Source of the DNA: Tropicimonas marinistellae
Lineage (GTDB): Bacteria; Pseudomonadota; Alphaproteobacteria; Rhodobacterales; Rhodobacteraceae
Direction: 5' to 3'
DNA length: 64,000 nucleotides
Assembly: GCF_001509585.1 (NCBI RefSeq)
Contig: NZ_LNCI01000004.1
Location: 434,001 to 498,000, forward strand
Numbering within the stretch: position 1 is the first letter of the stretch; each line of letters begins with the position of its first letter. Shown one piece after another: positions 21,800 through 29,988 of this stretch. The notes beneath the pieces are model-generated. The model was not told the origin of the DNA. It made no database searches and saw nothing but the letters and a program-made list of their open reading frames with translations. The position numbers and the translations under genes are program-made.

Positions 21800-22231
21800 T
21801 CAGCGCACGCCGATCTCCGCAAGCGCCAGTTCGAGGCCCGGCGGGAGGGAATCGTCTTTCGGCCGGGCATCGGGCAGATCGCGCGGCGCGTCCTCGGCGG
21901 ACAGATACCGCCACCCCTGGAAGGGGCGGCGCGGGGCCGGAGAGGTACGGCAAACGGCCGGGTCCAGCACGATGGCGCAGCGGGAAATACCATCGTCCTC
22001 CATCGCCTCGTCCAGCCGCAGCACGCGTTGGCGGGCGAGGATCATCCCCTTGAAAACCCAGTAGAGCGAACCGCCATTCAGCAATTCCGCCTCGCGGCGC
22101 GGCCACATCCGGGTGACGTGCCGCGGCAACCCGTCCGGCAGGGAGGCCCGCCGCTGGGCCTGCCAGATCTCCAGGTCCTCGACCCGCTCCGCGCCGACGC
22201 AGAGTTTGACCAGATTGATGTAAGACGCCAC
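21800..22231 (-). CDS. DUF1489 family protein
   Basis: A 143-residue cytoplasmic protein matching the alphaproteobacterial DUF1489 family: an N-terminal INLVKLCVGAE, then DLEIWQAQR, TRMWPRR, GGSLYWVFKG and a LDPAVCRTSPAPRRPFQGWRYL block that is highly conserved in the family. Function unknown. It is divergent from nrdJ with only 128 bp between starts. Confidence 0.85.
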   Translation of the reverse strand: MASYINLVKLCVGAERVEDLEIWQAQRRASLPDGLPRHVTRMWPRREAELLNGGSLYWVFKGMILARQRVLRLDEAMEDDGISRCAIVLDPAVCRTSPAPRRPFQGWRYLSAEDAPRDLPDARPKDDSLPPGLELALAEIGVR

Positions 22232-22359
22232 GGGAATCCCTCACTTCGCCAACATAGTGTAGTGTCGTCGTTGAAGGCTTCAAGTTGTTGTGGAATTCAC
22301 GCCCTATTGGTAGGGTGATTGACTTCCACCCGCCAGGGAATCAGCCCAGGGAACCAGCC

Positions 22360-24624
22360 ATGACACGCTTTGCCGCCCCCATCGCCGAGTCGATCTGGGA
22401 CATGAAGTACCGGCTCAAGGACGCCGACGGGACACCGGTCGACCAGACGGTGGAAGACAGCTGGCGCCGGATCGCGCGCGCGCTGGCGGAAACCGAGGCC
22501 GACCCGGCCGCCTGGGAAGCGCCGTTCTACGCCGCGCTGGAGGATTTCAAGTTCCTGCCGGCGGGCCGGATCGCTGCCGGGGCCGGCACGGGGCGCGAGG
22601 TCACGCTGTTCAACTGCTTCGTCATGGGCACCATCCCGGACAACATGGGCGGCATCTTCGACATGCTGAAGGAGGCCGCGCTGACCATGCAGCAGGGCGG
22701 CGGCATCGGATACGATTTCTCCACCATCCGGCCCAAGGGCGCCAGCGTGAAGGGCGTGGCGGCGGATGCCTCCGGCCCGCTTTCCTTCATGGATGTCTGG
22801 GATGCCATGTGCCGCACCATCATGTCGGCGGGCTCGCGCCGCGGCGCCATGATGGCGACGATGCGCTGCGACCACCCCGACATCGAGGCCTTCATCACTG
22901 CCAAGGCCGACCCCGCGCGGCTGCGGATGTTCAACATGTCGGTGCTGGTGACGGATGCCTTCATGGAAGCGGTGAAGGCCGACGGGCCCTGGGAGTTGCA
23001 GTTCGGCGGCAAGGTCTATCACACGGTCGAGGCGCGCGACCTGTGGAACCGGATCATGAAGTCGACCTACGACTACGCCGAGCCGGGGGTGATCTTCATC
23101 GACCGGATCAACGCGATGAACAACCTTGCCTATTGCGAGGATATCTCGGCTACCAACCCATGCGGCGAGCAACCGCTGCCGCCATACGGGGCCTGCCTGC
23201 TGGGCTCGATCAACCTCGCGCGGCTCGTGGAGGCTCCGTTCGAGGACGCCGCGGAGATCGACGAGGCGGCGCTGGAAAAGCTGGTGGCGACGGCGGTGCG
23301 GATGATGGACAACGTGGTGGACGCCTCCCGCTTTCCGCTGCCGCAGCAGGCCGAGGAAGCCCGCACCAAGCGGCGGATCGGGCTCGGCGTCACCGGGCTT
23401 GCCGATGCGCTGCTGATGGTGGGGCTGCGCTACGGCTCGGAGGAGGCGGCGCGCCAGACCGCGCGCTGGTTGCACCGGATTGCCCGCGCCGCCTACCTGG
23501 CGTCGGTGCAATTGGCGAAGGAAAAAGGCGCCTTCCCGCTGTTCGACGCCGAGAAGTACCTTGCCAGCGGGTCGCTCGCCCATATGGACGACGACGTGCG
23601 CGACGCGATCCGGGACCATGGCATCCGCAACGCGTTGCTGACCTCCATCGCGCCCACCGGCACGATCAGCCTTTATGCGGGCAATGTCTCCTCCGGGATC
23701 GAGCCGGTCTTTGCCATGAGCTACACCCGCAAGGTGCTGCAGAAGGACGGCTCGCGCACCGAGGAAGAGGTGGTGGATTATGCCGTGCAGCTCTGGCGGG
23801 AGAAGTTCGGCGATGGCGAGTTGCCGGAGTATTTCGTCAACGCCCAGACCCTTTCGCCCGCCGATCACGTGCGCATGCAGGCGGCGGCGCAGACATGGGT
23901 GGATTCGTCGATCTCCAAGACCATCAACGTGCCGGAGGACATCGACTTCGACGCCTTCAAGGAAGTCTACATGCAGGCCTGGGACACGGGCTGCAAGGGC
24001 TGCACGACCTACCGGCCGAACGATGTGACGGGGTCGGTGCTCTCGGTCAACGAAACGACCGAAGCCGCCCCAGAGGCAGATCAGGGCGCTGACGTCATCT
24101 ATCTCTCCGATCCGCTGGACCGGCCGCAGGCGCTCGACGGGGCGACCTACAAGGTCAAGTGGCCGGACAGCGAGCATGCGATCTACATCACGATCAACGA
24201 TATCGTGCTGAATGGCACCCGGCGGCCCTTCGAGGTGTTCATCAATTCCAAGAACATGGAGCATTTCGCCTGGACCGTGGCGTTGACGCGGATGATCTCG
24301 GCGGTGTTCCGGCGCGGCGGCGACGTCTCTTTCGTGGTGGAGGAGTTGAAGGCGGTGTTCGACCCGCGCGGTGGCGCCTGGATGCAGGGCAAGTACGTCC
24401 CGTCGATCCTTGCCGCCATCGGCGGGGTGATCGAGCGGCACCTGATCTCCATCGGCTTTATCGACGGCGAGGGGCTGGGCCTGAAGGCCGACCCGGAAGC
24501 CGAGCGCATGGCAATCGGCGAACGCCCGAAAGGCCCCGCCTGCCCGGCCTGCGGACAATACGACATGCGGATGGTCGAAGGCTGCATGACCTGCATGAAC
24601 TGCGGCCACTCGAAATGCGGATAG
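22360..24624 (+). CDS. nrdJ: Adenosylcobalamin-dependent (class II) ribonucleotide reductase
   Basis: A 754-residue protein. Class II features are FNCFVMGTIPDNMGGI and GGGIGYDFSTIRPKGA near the N-terminus, the NPCGEQPLPPYGACLLGSINL active-site loop with its catalytic Cys, and PTGTISLYAGNVSSGIEPVFA. The C-terminal part (from about 600) is the TSCPD domain followed by a CPACGQYDMRMVEGCMTCMNCG cysteine cluster that shuttles reducing power. It makes deoxyribonucleotides with B12, independent of oxygen. No intein is present. ATG at 22360 gives the conserved start; the frame is open 25 codons further upstream. I saw no B12 riboswitch in the short leader. Confidence 0.93.
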   Translation: MTRFAAPIAESIWDMKYRLKDADGTPVDQTVEDSWRRIARALAETEADPAAWEAPFYAALEDFKFLPAGRIAAGAGTGREVTLFNCFVMGTIPDNMGGIFDMLKEAALTMQQGGGIGYDFSTIRPKGASVKGVAADASGPLSFMDVWDAMCRTIMSAGSRRGAMMATMRCDHPDIEAFITAKADPARLRMFNMSVLVTDAFMEAVKADGPWELQFGGKVYHTVEARDLWNRIMKSTYDYAEPGVIFIDRINAMNNLAYCEDISATNPCGEQPLPPYGACLLGSINLARLVEAPFEDAAEIDEAALEKLVATAVRMMDNVVDASRFPLPQQAEEARTKRRIGLGVTGLADALLMVGLRYGSEEAARQTARWLHRIARAAYLASVQLAKEKGAFPLFDAEKYLASGSLAHMDDDVRDAIRDHGIRNALLTSIAPTGTISLYAGNVSSGIEPVFAMSYTRKVLQKDGSRTEEEVVDYAVQLWREKFGDGELPEYFVNAQTLSPADHVRMQAAAQTWVDSSISKTINVPEDIDFDAFKEVYMQAWDTGCKGCTTYRPNDVTGSVLSVNETTEAAPEADQGADVIYLSDPLDRPQALDGATYKVKWPDSEHAIYITINDIVLNGTRRPFEVFINSKNMEHFAWTVALTRMISAVFRRGGDVSFVVEELKAVFDPRGGAWMQGKYVPSILAAIGGVIERHLISIGFIDGEGLGLKADPEAERMAIGERPKGPACPACGQYDMRMVEGCMTCMNCGHSKCG

Positions 24625-24899
24625 GCGCACCATGCCGACACCCCTTGTAGGTGCGCACGGCCAGCGCGGAGGGGCGCTCATCGGCGCTCCTTTGAGGGCA
24701 TGCGTCGTCCGGTGCGCGTGCAGGCGTTTACAAAGGGCGGTGCCGGTTCGCCCCGCATCGCGCGCGTTCCGGCCTACGGCGATTGCGAGGGCGCGAGGCG
24801 ACACCGCGGCGACCGCCACGGTGGCAAGTTCCGTCGAGCATAGACCGCAAAGGCGCCGGGCCGGCGGTTTCGCCGACCCGAGCCGGGGTCCGTGCGGGA

Positions 24900-25676
24900 T
24901 CAGGCCAAGGCCGGGGTGATCATTCCGGCCGCGACGAGTCCACCGGCGATCCATGCTCCGCGCCCCAGGTTGCTGAAATCGGTTGCGCCATTGCGGCTCC
25001 AGAGCTGTGCCGCGAGAAGGACGTGCCAGACGGCAAGGAGCGGGAAGCCGAAATCCACCAGCGGGTCGAGGATGTCGCCGGAGACACCGACCTGTTCACC
25101 GGCCAGCAGGAACAGGAGCGGTGCGAGCGCGATGCCGAACAAGGCGAGCGGCCGGTTGAGGTTGGTGGCATTCAGGAAGGCGACGCAGATCGTGGCCAAC
25201 CAGACGCCCCAGCAGATATTGGCAAGATGCTCGCCCACCAGTATGCCCGCGTAGTGGTTGAAAGCGCCTTCCAGCATGGCGGCCATCTGTGCCTTTTCCG
25301 GGTCGGCCGCTTCGGCCACGAAATAGGGGATGAGAATGACCCAGCGCCCGAACCCGAGCGCCTGGCAGAAGCCCGCGAGCGTGCCGAAGATCAGCGACAG
25401 GGTGGCCGCAAGCTGCGATTGCGCGCGGATGGCGTGAAAGAGCAGGACAGAGATCAGGATCTGGGTCATCCCGGTCATCGTCAGGACCCAGTAGGTCGGG
25501 CGAATGACCGATTGGTTCTGGGCGAAGATCGCGAAGCGCTCTGGCGCCGGGTAGCGCAGCACCTCGGGAAAATCGAAGGCAGGTCCGAGAACCATGAACC
25601 CCCCGAACATCGCCACGATGTGAAGGACGAGAACGACCGCCGTGGCACGGTCAGGCGAAAAGGAAGCGTTGGACAT
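24900..25676 (-). CDS. DUF4386-like integral membrane protein
   Basis: A 258-residue protein with about seven hydrophobic helices (first at about residues 12-33, last near the C-terminus in GAWIAGGLVAAGMI). Topology and the segments GFCQALGFGRW and EHLANICWGVWL fit DUF4386-type membrane proteins. No catalytic motif is visible and function is unknown. ATG at 25676 is chosen because it gives a short polar N-terminus before the first helix; an open frame continues 49 codons upstream without membrane or family character. It is a stand-alone leftward gene. Confidence 0.7.
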   Translation of the reverse strand: MSNASFSPDRATAVVLVLHIVAMFGGFMVLGPAFDFPEVLRYPAPERFAIFAQNQSVIRPTYWVLTMTGMTQILISVLLFHAIRAQSQLAATLSLIFGTLAGFCQALGFGRWVILIPYFVAEAADPEKAQMAAMLEGAFNHYAGILVGEHLANICWGVWLATICVAFLNATNLNRPLALFGIALAPLLFLLAGEQVGVSGDILDPLVDFGFPLLAVWHVLLAAQLWSRNGATDFSNLGRGAWIAGGLVAAGMITPALA

Positions 25677-26181
25677 AACTGGCCCCATTGGATTGATGCG
25701 TGTGCCCCGGTTTTGCAGGATCGTGCAGAGCAACGATTGAACATTTGCGCCAATGTCGGCCCGCCGCCCGTGGGAAGCGAGAGCGGCGGCGCCACTTGGA
25801 CCTTGCCGCCGCGGTTCCTCCATCCGGACGAGTCCGCCCCAACGCCGACCGTCACCATGGCACTGACGATGTCGCGGCCATCAGGCAGCGCTCTGACCGC
25901 TTAGCGGTCGGACAGGCGCATGTCGCCGGCCACGCGATGTCGATGCGGTCCCCATCGGCATCGCCCGCATCCGGATGCGGCGCCGTCTCTAGTCAGGTCG
26001 CAATCTGCGAGAGGGTCGCCAGGAATGCCTCCAATCGGACTCAGAATCCCTATTCTCGCACCGTTCGATTGGTGGCATGGTCTCGCGTTACACGAGAGGT
26101 CGCGGCGGGTGACACTCCCCGCACGCACCCGCGCCTTGCCGTAGGCGCCATTTCAGCGCGGCGTTCTTTTGGGTACCGCCC
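25677..26181. other. 505-bp intergenic region without a recognisable gene
   Basis: The region separates the leftward DUF4386 gene from the rightward SLC13 gene and should hold both promoters. Open frames here are short and have no family character. GCGCTCTGACCGCTTAGCGGTCGGAC near 25888-25915 contains a small dyad (GACCGC/GCGGTC around TTA, 25896-25910) that could be an operator. No other structure stands out. Confidence 0.4.
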
Positions 26182-27963
26182 ATGCTCTTCGATCTCGGTT
26201 CTTACGCGCCCCTGGGCGCCCTTCTTCTGGTGGCAGCCGTTTTCGTGCTCTTTCTGAGCGAGCGCTTTGCGGCCGAGGTCACCGCGCTCGGCGGCGTCGC
26301 GCTGGCGCTGGTTCTGGGCCTCGTCGGCACCGACGACGTGCTGACGGCGTTGAGCAACTCGGCCCCGGCGACCATCGGCGCCATGTTCGTTTTGAGCGCG
26401 GCACTGGTGCGCACCGGCGTGCTCGAGGCGGTGGCCGACGCGGTTGGGCACGGCGTGGAACGGCGCCCCAAGCTGACCCTCGTGCTCTTCTTCGGGCTGG
26501 CGGCAGCGGCTTCGGCCTTCATGAACAACACCCCTGTGGTGATGATCCTGATCCCCGTGGTCGTCGGGCTCGCTCGCCAGATGGATACCAGCGCTTCGCG
26601 CTTCCTGATGCCCCTCAGCTTCGTGGTGATCATGGGCGGCACATGTACGCTGATCGGCACGTCGACAAATATCCTTGTGGATGGCGTTGCCCGCGACCTG
26701 GGCCTTGCGCCGTTCTCGCTGCTGGAGGTTGCGCCGCTTGGCCTGGCGCTGGCACTGATCGGAAGCCTGCTTCTTGCCCTTGCGGCCCCGCGCCTGCTGC
26801 CCGAGCGCACCGCACTCGCTGACCTGCAATCGCCCGGCGTTCGCCGAACGTGGAGGATCGAACTTTTTGTTCCGGCGGGCGCTTCGCTCGTGGGACGAAA
26901 GGTGACCGAGGTGCCGGATTTCCGCCGCAGCACGACGCGGCTGGTCGACCTGATCCGGGCGGACATATCTCTTCGCAAGAGCCTGCCGGACGTGGTTCTT
27001 GCGCCCGGCGACCGGGTCATCCTGCACGCCTCCGACTCGGAGGTTGCGGGCTTTCGCGGCGAAACCTCCGGCGGGCTCGCCTTCGCAGGGCTCGAGCCCA
27101 CCGCTGCAAAGCGCCACCAAGCGATCGAGGCCTTGGTCATGGACCGAAAAGGCCCCTTCGCCCAGCTCGGTTGGCGGCGCAGCCACGGCGTCTATCCCAT
27201 CGCGGTTCATCGGCAGGGCAGCGCGGTGGACCTCGATGACGCGGAGGACCTGCACCTGCGCCCCGGAGACACCGTGCTCCTGGACGGCGCGCCGGAGGAC
27301 ATCGCGCGGCTTGCCCGCGACGAGAACATGGTCCTGCTCGCGCCGCTGCAGGCCCGCGCCTTCCGGAGGAGCAAGGCGCCGATTGCAATCGGCGTTCTGG
27401 CAATGGTGGTTCTGGGCGCCGCGCTCGCAATCGCCCCGATCCTGCCGCTGGCAATCGTCGGCGCGGCAGTCGTGCTGCTGACCCGATGCGTCGAGCCCGA
27501 CGAGGGCATTGGCGCCATCGACGGCCGGTTGCTGCTGCTGATCGTCTCGATGCTGGTGCTCGGCACCGCAATGGAGCGCAGCGGGGCCATGGCGCTGATC
27601 GTCGAGACGCTCTCGGCGCCACTGGCACAGCTCAGCCCGATCCTTGCGTTGGCGCTCATCTATGCGGTGACCTCCGTGCTGACCGAGGTGGTGACCAACA
27701 ACGCGGTTGCCGTCATCATGACACCCATTGCCGTTGGGGTGGCCACCGCATTGGGGCTGGACCCCCGGGCCTTCGTCGTCGTCGTCATGTTCGGCGCCAG
27801 CGCCAGCTTCGCCACGCCGATCGGCTACCAGACCAACACCATGGTCTCCAACGCCGGCGGGTACCGCTTTGCCGACTTCCTCCGGCTGGGGCTGCCGATG
27901 AACATCCTCGCCGGCTGTGTCACGGTGCTCCTCGCGCCGGTGATCTGGCCGTTGCAGCCATAG
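26182..27963 (+). CDS. SLC13/DASS-family permease with central RCK_C (TrkA_C) domains
   Basis: A 593-residue membrane protein. Helices fill residues 1-205, with the family signature SAFMNNTPVVMILIPVVVGLARQ and GGTCTLIGTSTNILVDG. Two soluble RCK_C/TrkA_C modules follow (about 225-295 and 310-390), then helices again with SVLTEVVTNNAVAVIMTPIAVG and a GYQTNTMV hairpin. This is the SLC13 arrangement used for sodium-coupled sulfate or dicarboxylate uptake. RCK_C domains usually bind a small regulatory ligand. Substrate cannot be told from sequence. Convergent with the Ca2+ exchanger gene, 15 bp away. Confidence 0.85.
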   Translation: MLFDLGSYAPLGALLLVAAVFVLFLSERFAAEVTALGGVALALVLGLVGTDDVLTALSNSAPATIGAMFVLSAALVRTGVLEAVADAVGHGVERRPKLTLVLFFGLAAAASAFMNNTPVVMILIPVVVGLARQMDTSASRFLMPLSFVVIMGGTCTLIGTSTNILVDGVARDLGLAPFSLLEVAPLGLALALIGSLLLALAAPRLLPERTALADLQSPGVRRTWRIELFVPAGASLVGRKVTEVPDFRRSTTRLVDLIRADISLRKSLPDVVLAPGDRVILHASDSEVAGFRGETSGGLAFAGLEPTAAKRHQAIEALVMDRKGPFAQLGWRRSHGVYPIAVHRQGSAVDLDDAEDLHLRPGDTVLLDGAPEDIARLARDENMVLLAPLQARAFRRSKAPIAIGVLAMVVLGAALAIAPILPLAIVGAAVVLLTRCVEPDEGIGAIDGRLLLLIVSMLVLGTAMERSGAMALIVETLSAPLAQLSPILALALIYAVTSVLTEVVTNNAVAVIMTPIAVGVATALGLDPRAFVVVVMFGASASFATPIGYQTNTMVSNAGGYRFADFLRLGLPMNILAGCVTVLLAPVIWPLQP

Positions 27964-27978
27964 GGCCTGCCACGCGGA

Positions 27979-28956
27979 TCAGGGCCAGAGTACGTAGAGG
28001 TACCCGCCGTACCCCGCGAGCAGCGCCAGGCCTTCCCAGCGGGCGATCCGCCGGCCTGTCGCGGCGAAGAGTACGAGCACGGCCGTGATGCCGACCATCA
28101 GCGGCGCGTCGAACCCTGCGATCTCGCCCGGCACCCAGCTCGGGGCGATCAGCGCCGTGGCGCCGCCGATCCCGAGGATATTGTAGATGTTGGAGCCGAC
28201 GACGTTTCCGAAGGCCACGTCGCCCTGCCGCTTCAACGCGGCGATCAGCGAGGTCACCAGCTCGGGCATCGAGGTGCCCACGGCAACGATTGTCAGGCCG
28301 ATCACGGTCTCGCCGACGCCGAAACTGCGGGCCAGGGCAACCGCGCTGCTGACGAGTTGCGCGCCGCCCAGGACGACCAGCCCAAGTCCGGCGAGCACGA
28401 CCATGATGGGAACGATCATCCCTTGCTTGCGCGGAGGCGTCCGACCGAGGGCGGGGTCGGCCTGCAGCAAGGCGGCGCCCTTGTCGTGAATCGCGCCGTG
28501 TGCGCCGGAGACCCGCTCTTGACGTATGACCAGCCAGACATAGACGACCAAGGTGCCGACAAGCATCGCCCCGGCGGCGCGGCTCATGGGCAGGAGGAGA
28601 ATGAGGAGCGCGAACAGGGCAGCGACCGCGAACATCACCACCGCATCGCGACGGAGCGCGGCCTCGGCGACGACAACCGGACAGATCAGCGCCGAAACAC
28701 CGGCGATCAGAAGCATGTTGGCGATGTTGGACCCGACGATATTGCCGTAGGCAATGCCCGGTGACCCGGACAGACCGGCCCGCACCGAGGTCACCAGTTC
28801 CGGCATCGACGTCCCGAAGCCAACCAGCGTCAGCCCGATCACGAGCGGCGAGATGCCGAGACGCTCCGCCGCCTGCACCGATCCGCGCACGAACAATTCG
28901 CCCCCGGCCACCAGCAGGGCGAGGCCCGCGATAAGCGGCAGCCACGTTTCGAACAT
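27979..28956 (-). CDS. Calcium/sodium antiporter (CaCA family, YrbG-like)
   Basis: A 325-residue exchanger with ten predicted helices in two inverted halves. Each half carries the alpha-repeat: GFGTSMPELVTS followed by GNIVGSNIANML in the first, AVGTSMPELVTS followed by GNVVGSNIYNIL in the second; the two Glu residues are the ion-binding acids. It exchanges Na+ for Ca2+ across the inner membrane. ATG at 28956 begins the conserved first helix; the longer open frame upstream to 29199 is not family-like. Calcium handling is a theme, since the P-type ATPase at 30 kb is also SERCA-like. Confidence 0.9.
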   Translation of the reverse strand: MFETWLPLIAGLALLVAGGELFVRGSVQAAERLGISPLVIGLTLVGFGTSMPELVTSVRAGLSGSPGIAYGNIVGSNIANMLLIAGVSALICPVVVAEAALRRDAVVMFAVAALFALLILLLPMSRAAGAMLVGTLVVYVWLVIRQERVSGAHGAIHDKGAALLQADPALGRTPPRKQGMIVPIMVVLAGLGLVVLGGAQLVSSAVALARSFGVGETVIGLTIVAVGTSMPELVTSLIAALKRQGDVAFGNVVGSNIYNILGIGGATALIAPSWVPGEIAGFDAPLMVGITAVLVLFAATGRRIARWEGLALLAGYGGYLYVLWP

Positions 28957-29305
28957 GCTAAAATCCCCCGACGAGAATCGACCCGTCGGCACGGAAGTGG
29001 TGATGCATGGGGGGCGCTTCAAGAACAGGTCGCGCGCCATTCGGTGCTCGCGCACCTTAGTGCCCGTTCGGCCGATTGCACGGATCCTGTCTGGCCAAGT
29101 AGCCCGGGAGACTCTGCAGTCTGATTGCGTGGGGAGCGCCAGACGGACCCCTGCCAGCCGATGGTGAAATGCAAGGTTCCGCCGAACCAATTGGCGCATC
29201 GGAGTGACGGCACCGTTTCAACCGGCGCTCGTATCGATGGATCGCATATCCAACCTGCTCTAGTTTTCAACGGCAGCAAACCGGTGCGGGCGGCGGAAGA
29301 AGAGC
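28957..29305. other. 349-bp intergenic region before the winged-helix regulator gene
   Basis: No gene recognised. It must contain the leftward exchanger promoter and the rightward regulator promoter. GAACCAATTGGCGC at about 29174-29187 contains the perfect 8-bp palindrome CCAATTGG and looks like a degenerate relative of the 21-bp palindrome at 29782 (shared CCAA...TTGG core, but lacking the centre base), so it may be a weak autoregulatory site. Confidence 0.35.
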
Positions 29306-29782
29306 GTGTCGGCCGAGGACCACATGGAGTTGGGGATGGCATTTTCGGAAACCGAAAGAAACAGACTGCGCCTGTGGCGGCGCTGGCAAATCACGTTTGA
29401 CCATTTCCAGTATCCGCCCCAGATGCAGCGCGTGCATCAGGCATTGATCGTCCACCCCACGCCGTGGACGACTCGCGCCCTCGCGGAATATACGAACCTC
29501 CCTCAGACCAGCGTCCGGCGCCAGCTTGAAAAGCTCAGCGTGCCGAATATCGACCGCGTGGATGGCGGATTTCAGATTTCGGAACTGGGAATGGCCCTGA
29601 ACTGGACGGTTCACCGAGAGCTCGTGAAATTCGTGCGCGGCGGGCATCGGTTCAACATTGAACTGATCGCTGCGCACAGGTTGTCTCCGCGCGTCCCTGA
29701 CACCGTCGGCATCGATTACGAGTGGCTTGCCACGCATGTCTGGTGGCCGGTCATCGACGCGCCGGAGATCGACGACGCATAG
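29306..29782 (+). CDS. Small winged-helix DNA-binding regulator (MarR-like)
   Basis: A 158-residue protein with a central winged HTH (about residues 55-95): TTRALAEYTNLPQTSVRRQLEKL reads as helix-turn-recognition helix, and VDGGFQISELG as the wing. Flanking helices could dimerise. No ligand domain is obvious. The 21-bp perfect palindrome starts at the last base of its stop codon, and a second copy controls a gene 14 kb away, so it is the natural candidate for the palindrome-binding factor. GTG at 29306 has GGAAGAAGAG upstream; ATG at 29324 or 29336 are alternatives. Family assignment is from pattern only. Confidence 0.65.
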   Translation: MSAEDHMELGMAFSETERNRLRLWRRWQITFDHFQYPPQMQRVHQALIVHPTPWTTRALAEYTNLPQTSVRRQLEKLSVPNIDRVDGGFQISELGMALNWTVHRELVKFVRGGHRFNIELIAAHRLSPRVPDTVGIDYEWLATHVWWPVIDAPEIDDA

Positions 29783-29802
29783 GTGAGCCAAATTGGCTCA
29801 CC
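29782..29802. promoter_or_regulatory. 21-bp perfect palindrome, operator copy 1
   Basis: Arms GGTGAGCCAA and TTGGCTCACC flank a single central A, a perfect 10-bp inverted repeat. The one-base loop and lack of a T-run argue against a terminator. It lies between the winged-helix gene and the P-type ATPase gene, 187 bp before the ATPase start. A 19/21 copy is at 43534-43554. I infer an operator for the adjacent winged-helix protein. Confidence 0.7.
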
Positions 29803-29988
29803 CTGTCATTGACCCCCTAAGAGCCGTCGGTAGTGATTGGCCAAGTGCGCGCAGGGGCGCGGTAAAATCTCACGAGATCCCTCACTGAGCCTGTTTGAAA
29901 TCATCGCGTGGACTCCGGTGCAAGGGACGCTACGTTGAAATTGCAGAACCAGCCGAGCACTGAACGACCGCGTGAAGTGGAGTCACCC

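Noticed and set aside
22232-22359. Cobalamin riboswitch expected upstream of a B12-dependent reductase
   Set aside because: The gap is only 128 bp and lacks a B12 box or the multi-stem layout.
22297-24954. An 885-codon open frame antisense to nrdJ
   Set aside because: Same reason: third-position GC bias keeps the opposite frame open; the sense protein is an unmistakable class II reductase.
29782-29802. The palindrome as a Rho-independent terminator of the winged-helix gene
   Set aside because: The arms leave a one-base loop and no T-run follows; a near-identical copy upstream of another gene's start argues for an operator.
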